DNA of 64,000 nt from JAAUUE01 sp943370025 (GTDB lineage Bacteria > Cyanobacteriota > Cyanobacteriia > Cyanobacteriales > JAAUUE01). The translations under genes and the position numbers were made by a program. Under the pieces are notes generated by a model. It ran no database searches and was not told the DNA's origin. It saw only the letters and a list, made by a program, of their open reading frames with translations. The stretch's first letter is position 1. Each line of letters starts with the position of its first letter. The DNA lies in assembly GCA_943370025.1 (NCBI GenBank), contig CALRPI020000014.1, positions 1-64,000 on the forward strand. The letters are read 5' to 3'. This document shows, piece by piece, positions 42,601 through 50,341 of the stretch.

Positions 42601-43301
42601 ATAGTGTAAGTTTTAGCCCAGATGGCAAGACCTTATCAACTGGCAGTGGAGACAAAACAATCAAGCTGTGGAATGTAGAGACAGGAAAGGAAATCCGAAC
42701 TCTTACTGGACATAATGATTATATTAGTAGTGTAAGTTTTAGCCCAGATGGCAAGACCTTAGCAACTGGCAGTGCTGACAAAACCATTAAACTGTGGAAT
42801 GTAGAGACAGGAAAGGAAATCCGAACTCTTACTGGACATAATGATTATGTTAATAGTGTAAGTTTTAGCCCCAATGGCAAGACCTTAGCAACTGGCAGTA
42901 GAGACAAGACTATTAAACTGTGGAATGTAGAGACAGGAAAGGAAATCCGAACTCTTACTGGACATAATGATTTTGTTAATAGTGTAAGTTTTAGCCCCGA
43001 TAGCAAAACCTTGGCAACCGGTAGTAAAGACAAGACCATTAAGCTGTGGAATGTAGAGTCCGGCAAAGAAATTCGTGTCCTTACCGGGTATGATAGCAGT
43101 GTTTTGAGTGTGGGTTTCAGCCCCGATGGCAAAATTCTAGCGACGGGCAGTGGAGAAAGCACTATCAAACTGTGGGATGTTTCAGGCTTATACTTAGATT
43201 CTTTGATGGGGCGTAGTTGTACTTGGCTACGTTCCTACTCGAATTTAGAGAATAATCCAAAAGTTAGCGAAGAAGACAAGCACTTGTGCGACGGCAGGTA
43301 A
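39645..43301 (+). CDS. STAND ATPase with WD40 propellers and N-terminal amyloid-like motif
   Basis: This 1218-residue protein has: residues 13-32, GGDFKGILGNISGGTVTQYI, the motif shared with the gene 44 bases upstream; residues 58-75, the F-GRD entry motif of NACHT-like STANDs; residues 90-98, Walker A GASGSGKSS; residues 171-179, Walker B IIFIDQFEE; further STAND helices up to about 490; residues about 500-526, a hydrophobic possible membrane helix (GIAVGSLVAVVISGGLGLMA); residues 598-1186, 14 WD40 repeats of 42 residues, enough for two seven-bladed propellers. The propellers probably sense a ligand and the ATPase oligomerises, transmitting via the N-terminal motif (inference). Confidence 0.85.
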   Translation: MSDRDSSYYAEIGGDFKGILGNISGGTVTQYIITQNSAAEIRSRSLIPGSPYKGLVNFEASDRDKFFGRDRWIDELADYLSKENVLLLLGASGSGKSSLVQAGIIPKLKDRWGSNQLVSFIFEPDVNPFESFYGSLLVNNYGQSAAKLAQSVKEDTLIQVVKSLKQDARWIIFIDQFEELFTRTPKKERDVFIKSLLQLIRKSDASVKIILAMRADFIDRLSPYPDFVKTIYKPHNHLLTEMDDIELRLAIAEPAARNGVIFEQGFEQVLIDQIIADFRRQAGSLPLLQYTLNELWQKEKEKGNLQDRVLSIKTYQDLGGVTGALQKQAKEIYDQFNKQQQKAVEQIFIGLIDLEGKEPVSRRADKAIFEKDEVQSYVLSKLIDKRLLVSKLLREGDVKRATVEVAHEELLRSWEVIQNLIRENEEIIILGNRLAADAKQWDELRRKDSRKAPSELWNGSKLARVVELRAKESLPNLEVVAIEFIQASEAQAERQRNKQLRTAWGIAVGSLVAVVISGGLGLMAWSQKNQADINLAESQLNQAESMGRYSLSLFNEGKELEAFREAIKAGKILQSQHAINTEVLTALQILLSQGRLRKSLEGHNKSINSVSFSPDGKTLATGSYDKTIKLWNLETGKIIHTLIGHSDSVNSVSFSPDSKILATGSADKTIKLWDVETGKEIRTLIGDNSSINSVSFSPDGKTLATGSGDKTIKLWNVETGKEIHTLIGDNSSISNVSFSPNGKTLASSGRDKTIKLWNVETGRIIYFLTGHNNSVNSVSFSPDGKTLATGSADKTIKLWNVETGKEIRTLTGHNDYVSSVSFSPNGKTLATGSRDKTIKLWNVETGKEIRTLTGHNDFVSSVSFSPDGKTLVTGSFDNTLKLWDLEIGKENRTLAGHNISVNSVSFSPDGKTLVTGSFDNTLKLWDLEIGKEIFTLTGHNNFVYSVSFSPDGKTLATGSADKTIKLWNVETGKEIRTLAGHNISVNSVSFSPDGKTLSTGSGDKTIKLWNVETGKEIRTLTGHNDYISSVSFSPDGKTLATGSADKTIKLWNVETGKEIRTLTGHNDYVNSVSFSPNGKTLATGSRDKTIKLWNVETGKEIRTLTGHNDFVNSVSFSPDSKTLATGSKDKTIKLWNVESGKEIRVLTGYDSSVLSVGFSPDGKILATGSGESTIKLWDVSGLYLDSLMGRSCTWLRSYSNLENNPKVSEEDKHLCDGR
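41438..43195 (+). repeat. 14 tandem 126-bp WD40 coding repeats
   Basis: There are fourteen 42-codon units, each ending DKTIKLWNVETGKEIRTL-like. Units 7 and 8 are almost identical in DNA (TTGGTAACGGGTAGTTTTGA in both), and units 5-6 resemble 11-12. Such identity implies recent duplication or gene conversion. Confidence 0.9.
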
Positions 43302-43302
43302 T

Positions 43303-43337
43303 CAGTTAACAGTTAACAGTTAACAGTTAACAGTTAA
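43303..43337. repeat. Five tandem CAGTTAA heptamers
   Basis: Exactly five copies of CAGTTAA start 2 bases after the STAND stop codon, followed by an inverted partner CTGTTAGCTGTTA. It is a simple-sequence array, possibly a terminator component or replication-slippage product. Confidence 0.85.
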
Positions 43338-43419
43338 CTGTTAGCTGTTATCAAATCTTCTCGCTCCTAACTCCTTATAGAGGTATAGCGTTTGTAAATT
43401 GATCAATAGGGAGCCTAGA

Positions 43420-43554
43420 CTAATCATCGGTCATGTAAGCCGTAAACTTGGTATGTAATTGTCGATCGAGCGTCAACAAACTTAAACCATGCACTCTAGC
43501 CGTTGCCGCAATAATCGCATCTGGTAACTTCACCCCATAGGCACGCCGGATCAT
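43420..43554 (-). pseudogene. PIN-domain toxin C-terminal fragment
   Basis: A 44-codon frame (MIRRAYGVKLPDAIIAATAR... ending TAYMTDD) matches the C-terminal third of a VapC-like PIN domain, with the KLPDAIIAATA helix and the SLLTLDRQL motif. The N-terminal two-thirds are gone. It follows the broken antitoxin at 43557. Confidence 0.6.
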
Positions 43555-43556
43555 TC

Positions 43557-43769
43557 TCACTCATCCCACATCTGCCGCTGAATTGTAACTGGATCATCAG
43601 AGAAACTAGGTGAATTTTGTAACGCCCCCACAAAAGAAACTAAGGTTAGTTTGGGTGAAGAATGCTCTGCACGGGTTGCCTTCACCCGATGGAGAAACTC
43701 CAATACTGCCTTGATTAAATCATCAGGAGCTTGACTAAGTTCTTAGATCAATTGTTCTCGATCGTTCAT
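43557..43769 (-). pseudogene. Antitoxin gene with internal stop
   Basis: Starting ATG at 43769, the frame reads MNDREQLI then a TAA, then continues ELSQAPDDLIKAVLEFLHRV and KATRAEH to a stop at 43557. It is a paralogue of the intact antitoxin at 43983 (RDREQLIQELSQAPDDLVQA). The in-frame stop after eight codons marks it as a pseudogene. Confidence 0.65.
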
Positions 43770-43831
43770 ATGCTTTCAACTCCCGTAACTATTAGTTTCA
43801 TGGCAGAGATCGATCGCCGCCAGAAAATCCC

Positions 43832-43993
43832 TCATCTATCCCACCGTTCCAACATCAACCCATCCACATAATCAAAATCCGTAATCATCGGCAGCACTAT
43901 TTCTGGTAATGCCAAAACTCGCTCAATAATAGTTTCATCTCCATTCAAAAAACGAATTGCCACCGAAGTATCCAGAGCCACATTACCATTCAT
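43832..43993 (-). pseudogene. PIN-domain toxin N-terminal fragment
   Basis: A 53-codon frame begins MNGNVALDTSVAIRFLNGDE, the start of a PIN-domain toxin with its first conserved Asp, and ends early (MLERWDR, stop 43832). It overlaps the end of the intact antitoxin gene by 11 bases, like a real toxin start, but the catalytic C-terminal half is missing. Confidence 0.6.
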
Positions 43994-44216
43994 TTAAGTC
44001 TACCTGACGGCAATTTTTTCTAATAGATTCTTTGAGTTCCTTAGCTTCCACATCACTTAAAATTCCAGCAAATTTCGCTAGGGGATGATTTGTCCGGGTT
44101 GCCTTCACTCGATGGATAAATTCTAGAACTGCCTGCACTAAGTCATCCGGTGCTTGGCTAAGTTCTTGGATTAACTGTTCTCGATCGCGTAAGCGTTGCG
44201 TAGAAATATCGCTCAT
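43983..44216 (-). CDS. Antitoxin-like protein of a decayed TA pair
   Basis: This 77-residue protein has the central segment RDREQLIQELSQAPDDLVQA then VLEFIHRVKATR, typical of a family of short cyanobacterial antitoxins linked to PIN toxins. Its toxin partner is reduced to the fragment at 43832. Only the antitoxin remains complete. It is an orphan that could still protect against related toxins, such as the VapC at 53668. Confidence 0.6.
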   Translation of the reverse strand: MSDISTQRLRDREQLIQELSQAPDDLVQAVLEFIHRVKATRTNHPLAKFAGILSDVEAKELKESIRKNCRQVDLNEW

Positions 44217-44367
44217 TTATTGCCAACTCCTGAATAAATTCTGATTAATTGTTGTCAATTATTATTTATTAGTTTTAGTATAGCAACCTCAATTCTCTCA
44301 CACCTTACTAGAGAGGGAAAATCAATGATCATGAGATAATTTAATTGTTCTTCTCTTTGCTATCTCT

Positions 44368-45489
44368 ATGACAACCTCCCCACCCCGCCGGGGTTATACC
44401 CTGCCAGTTTTTGCCTGTGCGGCGGCGATCGCTGCCTATCGTTGGCTGCAACAACCAGAGGCTCTAGAATTTGTCCCCGTGAATTTGCTGACCCCAGCAG
44501 AAATAGTCGAAATCCCCATTGAACAGGTAGCAGGAATCCGCCCCGGCATGGCTTTGGCAGTCACCAAGAGCGACCCCGGTGATAACTTGGATTTGACCAG
44601 AAATACGCCGATTTGGGCTATGGTGACAGTACTGCCACAGGAAGTTGACCAGCCCTTGGTAACTATTCTCGGCGGCGAAGGTTTGGGAATCACCGCCGAG
44701 GGCAAAGCGGCTATCTATAGCTACGCCACCCAATTGTTGCAGGAGAATTTGCAAAACATCCTAGAGCCAGACCAGAGGATCGAGGTGACGATCGTGATCC
44801 CAGAGGGCAGAAAACTAGCCGCCCGGACTTCCAATGCAGCCTTTGGAGTGCTGGAAGGTTTGTCTTTGTTGGGGACTACGGGTATCTCCCAGCCCTTGAG
44901 TTCCCCCGACCAGTTGCAGTTGTTCCAACAGGAGTTGCGAGCCAAGGCAGGCAACACGCCCCTCGTTTTTTGTATTGGGGAAAATGGTCTGGATCTAGTC
45001 CAGAGCTTAGGCATTCCTAGTAAATACGTGGTGAAAACTGCCAACTGGCTTGGTTCCATGCTGGTGACAGCGGCGCAAGCTGATGTTAAAGCCATTCTTT
45101 TGTTTGGCTATCATGGCAAATTAATTAAGCTAGCGGGGGGGATTTTCCATACCCATCACCATTTGGCTGACGGCAGGTTAGAAATCTTGACGGCGATCGC
45201 TGCCAAGGTCGGTCTGCCCACGCCCCGATTGCAAGAACTCTACCAATGCTCCACCACCGACAATGCTCTGGGTTTGCTCAGGCAGTGGGATGAGGCGCAG
45301 CAGACTAACTGGGTGGAGCTAATTTATACCGTCATAACCCAACAGATCGACCAAAAATCTAAAGAATATATTCACATTCATAGCGAAAAGGACGTGATGG
45401 TAGGTTCTGTATTGTTCGATCGCTCCCGTCAGATCATCGTCAAAAGCCAATGGGGGGAAACCTTGCTCTCCCACCTCTGTCAGATTTAG
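44368..45489 (+). CDS. cbiD: Cobalt-precorrin-5B C1-methyltransferase
   Basis: This 373-residue CbiD methylates C-1 of the corrin ring in the anaerobic cobalamin pathway. Family segments visible are RGYTLPVFACAAAIAAY at the N terminus, MALAVTKSDPGDNLDLTRNT, ILGGEGLGITAEGKAAI, LAARTSNAAFGVLEGLSLLG and LLFGYHGKLIKLAGGIFHTH near residue 250. Length is normal. It precedes guaA by 37 bases on the same strand. No other cob/cbi genes are in the window, so it stands apart from a cobalamin cluster. Confidence 0.9.
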   Translation: MTTSPPRRGYTLPVFACAAAIAAYRWLQQPEALEFVPVNLLTPAEIVEIPIEQVAGIRPGMALAVTKSDPGDNLDLTRNTPIWAMVTVLPQEVDQPLVTILGGEGLGITAEGKAAIYSYATQLLQENLQNILEPDQRIEVTIVIPEGRKLAARTSNAAFGVLEGLSLLGTTGISQPLSSPDQLQLFQQELRAKAGNTPLVFCIGENGLDLVQSLGIPSKYVVKTANWLGSMLVTAAQADVKAILLFGYHGKLIKLAGGIFHTHHHLADGRLEILTAIAAKVGLPTPRLQELYQCSTTDNALGLLRQWDEAQQTNWVELIYTVITQQIDQKSKEYIHIHSEKDVMVGSVLFDRSRQIIVKSQWGETLLSHLCQI

Positions 45490-45526
45490 TGTTAGATTTA
45501 ACTAAATAAAAAATCCCTGACCGAAA

Positions 45527-47164
45527 GTGAATACGCAAACCGCCTCTCATCCAGAAACTTCGTCTACTACAACTAAATCTACTGATTCTTTTCCAAAAGA
45601 TTTAGGACAACGCCAAATGATTGTGATTCTTGACTTTGGTTCCCAATATTCTGAGTTAATTGCCCGCCGCATCCGAGAAACTCAAGTTTATTCTGAAGTA
45701 ATTTCCTACCGCACCACCGTTGCCCAACTTGAAAAACTCAACCCCAGAGGGATTATTCTTTCTGGAGGCCCAAATTCAGTTTATGACCCTGGTGCGCCCC
45801 ATTGCGATCCGGGGATTTGGCAGATGGGGATTCCGGTACTGGGGGTCTGCTATGGCATGCAACTGATGGTACAGCAACTAGGGGGAGTAGTTGAGAGGGC
45901 AGATCGGGCAGAGTATGGCAAGGCATCGCTGATTATTGATGATCCCACAGACCTGTTAACTAATGTTGAAGATGGCAGCACCATGTGGATGAGCCACGGG
46001 GATTCCTGCACGAGTCTTCCCGCAGGATTTACCAGCCTAGCTCGGACAGAAAATACCGATCGAGCCGCGATCGCCCACCCAGAACTGAAGCTCTACGGCG
46101 TGCAGTTCCATCCTGAAGTTGTCCATTCCGTGGGTGGCATTGCCATGATTCGGAATTTTGTCTATCACATCTGTGACTGTGAACCTACTTGGACTACTGC
46201 TGCCTTTGTGGAAGAATCGATCCGAGAAGTCCGGGCTAGGGTTGGCGAGAAACGAGTTCTCTTAGCCCTCTCTGGGGGGGTGGATTCTTCGACGCTGGCA
46301 TTCTTGCTGCACAAGGCGATCGGCGACCAACTCACCTGTATGTTCATCGATCAGGGTTTTATGCGCAAGGAAGAACCAGAAAGGCTAGTCAAGCTTTTTC
46401 ATGAGCAGTTCCATATTGATGTCCAGTACGTCAATGCCCGCGATCGCTTTTTGGCGCAAATTGCCGGGATTACGGATCCAGAGGAGAAACGCCGCCGGAT
46501 TGGCCATGAATTTATCCAAGTATTTGAAGAAGAATCTAAACGCCTGGGACCTTTTGATTATCTGGCACAGGGAACCCTGTACCCCGATGTAATTGAATCT
46601 GCCGACACCAATGTGGATCCCAAGAATGGGGAACGGGTGGCTGTAAAGATCAAAAGCCATCACAACGTGGGAGGATTACCCAAGGACTTGAGATTTAAGT
46701 TAGTAGAACCTTTGCGGAAATTATTTAAAGACGAAGTTCGCAAGGTGGGGCGATCGATCGGACTGCCAGAAGAAATTGTCAACCGTCATCCCTTCCCCGG
46801 TCCCGGTTTAGCCATTCGCATTCTTGGGGAAGTGACTGCCGATCGCCTGAATATTCTTCGGGATGCTGACCTGATCGTGCGCCAAGAGATTAACCGCAGC
46901 GGCAGCTATCATGATCTTTGGCAAGCCTTTGCGGTTTTATTGCCAGTCCGCAGTGTGGGAGTGATGGGCGACCAGCGTACCTATGCCTACCCGATCGTTC
47001 TCCGCCTCATCACCAGTGAAGACGGGATGACCGCAGACTGGGCAAGGGTTCCCTACGATCTGCTAGAGGTGATTTCCACCCGGATCGTCAATGAAGTCAA
47101 GGGGGTAAATCGAGTAGTTTATGATATTACTTCCAAGCCACCGGGAACGATCGAGTGGGAATAA
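45527..47164 (+). CDS. guaA: GMP synthase (glutamine-hydrolysing)
   Basis: This 545-residue GuaA converts XMP to GMP with glutamine and ATP. The amidotransferase half has catalytic Cys in GVCYGMQLMV and His/Glu in VQFHPEVVHS. The ATP-pyrophosphatase half has the PP-loop VLLALSGGVDSSTLAFL, then a C-terminal dimerisation domain ending KPPGTIEWE, as in all GuaA. The start is GTG at 45527. A strong terminator follows at 47188. Confidence 0.97.
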   Translation: MNTQTASHPETSSTTTKSTDSFPKDLGQRQMIVILDFGSQYSELIARRIRETQVYSEVISYRTTVAQLEKLNPRGIILSGGPNSVYDPGAPHCDPGIWQMGIPVLGVCYGMQLMVQQLGGVVERADRAEYGKASLIIDDPTDLLTNVEDGSTMWMSHGDSCTSLPAGFTSLARTENTDRAAIAHPELKLYGVQFHPEVVHSVGGIAMIRNFVYHICDCEPTWTTAAFVEESIREVRARVGEKRVLLALSGGVDSSTLAFLLHKAIGDQLTCMFIDQGFMRKEEPERLVKLFHEQFHIDVQYVNARDRFLAQIAGITDPEEKRRRIGHEFIQVFEEESKRLGPFDYLAQGTLYPDVIESADTNVDPKNGERVAVKIKSHHNVGGLPKDLRFKLVEPLRKLFKDEVRKVGRSIGLPEEIVNRHPFPGPGLAIRILGEVTADRLNILRDADLIVRQEINRSGSYHDLWQAFAVLLPVRSVGVMGDQRTYAYPIVLRLITSEDGMTADWARVPYDLLEVISTRIVNEVKGVNRVVYDITSKPPGTIEWE

Positions 47165-47187
47165 AACTGAGAGTTTCTGACATAAAA

Positions 47188-47221
47188 ACAAAGTGCGCTA
47201 AATTTCTTTAACGCACTTTGT
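47188..47221. terminator. Bidirectional terminator between guaA and sepF
   Basis: ACAAAGTGCG(C)TAAA pairs with TTTAACGCACTTTGT. It lies 24 bases after the guaA stop and 48 bases past the sepF stop, so it could serve both converging genes. Confidence 0.65.
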
Positions 47222-47269
47222 CAGCTATGCTGAACTTCTAGTTTAGCTTTTGGGCTAGGGGTAAGGTAG

Positions 47270-47872
47270 CTACTGTGCCATCCGAGTTGATTCTCCCCAA
47301 GGATTAGGGGGTGCAGCAGGAGTCCGACTGATACGAACTTGAGGAACTTGGGGCACTTGGGGCATTTCGTGGATCGTTCCAGATTGGGTGCTGACTTGAA
47401 CACAGCTAGGAGTGAACAAGAAGATACTCTCACCAATTCTTTCTTGGTAGCCATCGATCGCATAGGTTCCCCCGGCTACGAAATCTACAGATCTTTGAGC
47501 TTGGTCTGGATCCATCAGGGTGAGGTTTAGTACCACAGCCTTGCGATCGCGCAATGCTCTAATCACTTCGGGCATTTCTTCAAAGGAACGAGGCTCGATA
47601 ACTACGACCTCAGAGGTTCCATTCGATAATCCCGGCATTCCAATTACATTACTCATGTTATTTCCCCCCATGCCTACTTCTGAGTTTACACCTAATCTTT
47701 CCCGACTCCGACGGCGGGGAGGGACTGCCTCTTCTTGAACTACAGGTTGGTGTTCCTGTTGATAAAGATTTTGATATGAGGGAGAAGTTTCTGTTTCTTC
47801 CTCATATTCTTCGTAATCTTGTGGCTCACCAAAACCAACAAAATCTTTGAGCTTGGTAAATATATTATTCAC
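47270..47872 (-). CDS. sepF: Cell division protein SepF
   Basis: This 200-residue SepF/Cdv2 protein bundles FtsZ at the division ring. The start is GTG at 47872 with the N-terminal membrane-binding helix MNNIFTKLKDFVGFGEPQDY. A disordered linker follows (about 25-85), then the SepF beta domain VVVIEPRSFEEMPEVIRALR and VVLNLTLMDPDQAQRSVDFV with the conserved Gly (GGTYAIDGYQERIGESIFLF), and a Pro-rich tail with MPQVPQVPQV. It lies downstream of pipY and pipX in the known cyanobacterial order. Confidence 0.95.
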   Translation of the reverse strand: MNNIFTKLKDFVGFGEPQDYEEYEEETETSPSYQNLYQQEHQPVVQEEAVPPRRRSRERLGVNSEVGMGGNNMSNVIGMPGLSNGTSEVVVIEPRSFEEMPEVIRALRDRKAVVLNLTLMDPDQAQRSVDFVAGGTYAIDGYQERIGESIFLFTPSCVQVSTQSGTIHEMPQVPQVPQVRISRTPAAPPNPWGESTRMAQ

Positions 47873-47984
47873 AGTAACGACTCCCTTATGGTATGGGTTT
47901 TCCTTGAGTTGACAACATCTTAGCCCATGCTTTCACAATTTACTAGATGCTTTTGGACAAATTGTCTTTAAATCTTAGCTGTAT

Positions 47985-48082
47985 AGGACTTATGCACTGA
48001 TAACGAATTATCGAGATTTATGGACTTTGTTGCGGGCTGAACGTAGTCGAAGCCGGCAACAAAGTCTAAATGAGTAAGTCCT
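47985..48082. repeat. Family B element with altered core
   Basis: This 98-bp copy runs AGGACTTATGCACTGATAAC ... GTAAGTCCT. The core hairpin is GGACTTTGTTGCGGGCTGAA/GAAGCCGGCAACAAAGTCT, longer and different from the 91-bp copies. It splits sepF from pipY. Confidence 0.8.
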
Positions 48083-48111
48083 ACTCTAGTATCTGTTGGA
48101 GTTCATTGGCG

Positions 48112-48783
48112 TTATCCCCTTGGTGAGGAAGTGCCAAAAATAGTTGTCCCCAAACGGATCATAGTTGCTCCCGCCGCCACAGCTAAGGGATAGTCTTGTG
48201 ACATACCCATAGAAAGGTGCTGGATAGATAAGATGCCTTGCTGGTTAATTTTAGCAGCTAATTCCTTGAGCCGAGTAAAAGTATGGCTAATTTCTTCCGG
48301 CGTTAGATCAAGGGGCAAAATAGTCATCAAACCTTGAATTTTTAGATGGGAGCATTGAGACAATGCAGGTAAATCTTGCCACAGGTCTGCTTCCTCCCAT
48401 CCATACTTGCTGGGATCAGGGAGGAGCTTAATTTGGAGACATAGCTGTGGAGATTTATTCATTTCTCCGGCTAAGCGATCGAGTTTTTGGGCTAGGGCTA
48501 GGCTGTCGCAGGAATGAATCCAAGTAAATAGTTCTAAGGCTTTTTTAGCTTTGTTCGATTGCAAATGCCCAATCAAATGCCAAGTAATATCCGCAATATC
48601 CGGTAATTTTGCTTGCTTGGCTTCTGCCTCTTGAACTTGATTTTCTCCAAAGTCTCGCACCCCTGCGGCGTAAGCCTCCCGGAGTTCGGCTGTGCCTACC
48701 TGCTTAGTCACGGCTATCAGGCAAACTGATTCGGGCAAGGTACTACGGATCTCTGCTAGGCGTTGAGCGATCGAACTGATCAT
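48112..48783 (-). CDS. pipY: PipY, YggS-type PLP-binding protein
   Basis: This 223-residue YggS/YBL036C-family protein maintains vitamin B6 homeostasis. The PLP Lys is in VCLIAVTKQVG near residue 27, followed by FGENQVQEAEAK and WHLIGHLQSNKAKKALELF. The C-terminal segments LSMGMSQDYPLAVAAGATMI and RLGTTIFG are diagnostic. It is 21 bases downstream of pipX, the usual operon in cyanobacteria, and followed by sepF. Confidence 0.95.
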   Translation of the reverse strand: MISSIAQRLAEIRSTLPESVCLIAVTKQVGTAELREAYAAGVRDFGENQVQEAEAKQAKLPDIADITWHLIGHLQSNKAKKALELFTWIHSCDSLALAQKLDRLAGEMNKSPQLCLQIKLLPDPSKYGWEEADLWQDLPALSQCSHLKIQGLMTILPLDLTPEEISHTFTRLKELAAKINQQGILSIQHLSMGMSQDYPLAVAAGATMIRLGTTIFGTSSPRG

Positions 48784-48804
48784 ACTTATAAAGCTACAAG
48801 GTAT

Positions 48805-49074
48805 TTATAAAAATGTTTGCTGATGTAATCCTTGAACCTTGCTATGCTCCTTGGTCAGCCCTTGCCGACGCAGTTGTCGCATCCGATTTTCCACCATCAA
48901 CTTGGCATCAGAGCGACCAACAGGTTCAAAACTAAAACCACTAGGGGACGAAGTTACTACAAAAAATAATCGCTGGGCGTAGAGAGTAGTAAATAACTCT
49001 TGGTTTTCCTCCACCATACAGACGCGGAATAGCAAACCGAAGGTAGGATGGTTAAGATAAGTCTCGGTATTCAT
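48805..49074 (-). CDS. pipX: PipX, PII/NtcA-interacting protein
   Basis: This 89-residue PipX (from ATG 49074; a TTG at 49077 is rejected) binds PII and NtcA in cyanobacterial nitrogen control. It begins MNTETYLNHPTFGLLFRVCM with the Tudor-like fold, then TTLYAQRLFFVVTSSPSGF and FEPVGRSDAKLMVENRMRQL, and ends in a C-terminal helix. Length matches the family's usual 89 residues. It is the first gene of the pipX-pipY-sepF group. Confidence 0.96.
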   Translation of the reverse strand: MNTETYLNHPTFGLLFRVCMVEENQELFTTLYAQRLFFVVTSSPSGFSFEPVGRSDAKLMVENRMRQLRRQGLTKEHSKVQGLHQQTFL

Positions 49075-49111
49075 CAACAGTGGGGGAAAGGTTTCTATTT
49101 AGTTTCTATTT

Positions 49112-49202
49112 ACAGCAGTTTGCATCCAAATGAAACACGTCACAGCTTCTGAAGTTAGGCTTGAGAGCAGGCGACTGTCGCTGCCTGCTTCCAAAATGTT
49201 GT
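49112..49202. repeat. Degenerate family A element
   Basis: It runs ACAGCAGTTTGCATCCAAAT, GAAACACGTCA and GGCTTGAGAGCAGGC ... GCCTGCTTCC ... TTGT, with many changes from the consensus. It lies in the 470-base gap before the gene at 49545. Confidence 0.5.
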
Positions 49203-49321
49203 AGAAGCGAAAGTTGACAAAGGTTATAGCTGCTTTAACGTTTAATTGTAAATGTGCAAGTATATAAATATACCAAATAATTGGAAAATTAAACTTAAAT
49301 TCTGGGTAGTGGTAAAGAAGC

Positions 49322-49354
49322 AAGGATTTCCCCCGCTGCGCGGGGGAAATCCTT
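49322..49354. repeat. 13-bp palindromic hairpin
   Basis: AAGGATTTCCCCC pairs with GGGGGAAATCCTT around a GCTGCGC loop, in the gap downstream of the family A remnant. Confidence 0.6.
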
Positions 49355-49417
49355 ACCCCTAAATCTTTACCCTAGGACTACCAAATTTTGGGTAGTCGTT
49401 ACCATGATTTAGGATGG

Positions 49418-49512
49418 CTATAGCGATCCTAAATGGGTTAAAAACTTCACACTCTGTGGGTGTGAAGTTTTTAACCCTCTAAAAGTTAGAAAATGAGTTA
49501 GGACTGCTATAG
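49418..49512. repeat. Family C element
   Basis: It runs CTATAGCGATCCTAAATGGG, core GTTAAAAACTTCACACTCTG/GGGTGTGAAGTTTTTAAC, and a GTTAGGACTGCTATA right end. The core is unlike the other copies, showing exchange of the central hairpin. Confidence 0.7.
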
Positions 49513-49544
49513 CAAATTCTAAAGGTTTAGAAGTATCTTGATCT

Positions 49545-50336
49545 ATGATTTCTCAACAAAACTCCCCTTTTACTCGAAATAACTTCTGGTTACCCCTGCT
49601 GGATATTTTGGCACTACTTGCTTGGAGCATCTTGCTCCTGAAGTATTGGTTAACTGATAAGTTGTATCTGTTGATCCATCCCAACTACTTTTGGTTGACA
49701 GTGGCAGGGGCGATCGTCCTCCTCGTCATTACCGCAGGTCGGGCTTGGCAGCTAGGCAATATCTGGCAAAAACAAACCCAAGGCCTAGCCCCTGTCCCTC
49801 CAGTAATCCCCCACGTCACCCTATTTCCTCCGGGCTGGAGTAGTGGGTTATTGTTGGCAACGGCTATTTTGGGCATGGTGATCACGCCCCAAGTTTTTAG
49901 TAGCCAAACCGCTATGCAACGGGGGGTGGTGGAATCGATGACAGCGACGCGATCGCGTCCCCAGTCCTTCCGCCCCACGACTAATCCCGAGGAACGCAAC
50001 CTGATCGAATGGGTGAGAACGCTGAATGTCTATCCTGAACCCGATGCCTATACTGGGCAAAAGGTGAAAGTCCAAGGCTTTGTGGTTCATGCCCCGAACC
50101 TGCCCTCCAACTATTTGATTATTTCGCGTTTTGTGATCACCTGCTGCGCTGCGGATGCCTATCCTGTGGGTCTGCCGGTGAAATTATCGGGCGATCGTAG
50201 TGCCTACCCGGCTGATAGCTGGCAAGAAATCAGTGGCGAGATGATCACAGAAACCCTAGATAATAAACGGCAATTGGTAATTGCTGCCCAAAATATCCAA
50301 AAGATTCCTCAACCTCAAAACCCCTTCTCCTATTAA
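49545..50336 (+). CDS. TIGR03943-family putative permease subunit
   Basis: This 263-residue protein has two N-terminal membrane helices (LLDILALLAWSILLLKYWL, FWLTVAGAIVLLVITAGRAW), a third near residue 104, and a C-terminal soluble domain with GQKVKVQGFVVHAPNLPSNY, VITCCAADAYPVGLPVK and SWQEISGEM. These match the TIGR03943/DUF1980 permease subunits, which usually partner a COG0701 permease and are often zinc-regulated. No such partner and no Zur box are visible here. The C-C pair in ITCCAADAYP may bind metal. Confidence 0.82.
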   Translation: MISQQNSPFTRNNFWLPLLDILALLAWSILLLKYWLTDKLYLLIHPNYFWLTVAGAIVLLVITAGRAWQLGNIWQKQTQGLAPVPPVIPHVTLFPPGWSSGLLLATAILGMVITPQVFSSQTAMQRGVVESMTATRSRPQSFRPTTNPEERNLIEWVRTLNVYPEPDAYTGQKVKVQGFVVHAPNLPSNYLIISRFVITCCAADAYPVGLPVKLSGDRSAYPADSWQEISGEMITETLDNKRQLVIAAQNIQKIPQPQNPFSY

Positions 50337-50341
50337 TCAAT

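Noticed and set aside
41576..43168. Several long minus-strand open frames opposite the WD40 region
   Set aside because: They are shadows of the repetitive WD40 coding sequence on the + strand and repeat the same amino-acid pattern.
43303..43350. CAGTTAA array considered as a CRISPR or origin iteron
   Set aside because: Units are only seven bases, without spacers, and no cas or replication gene is nearby.
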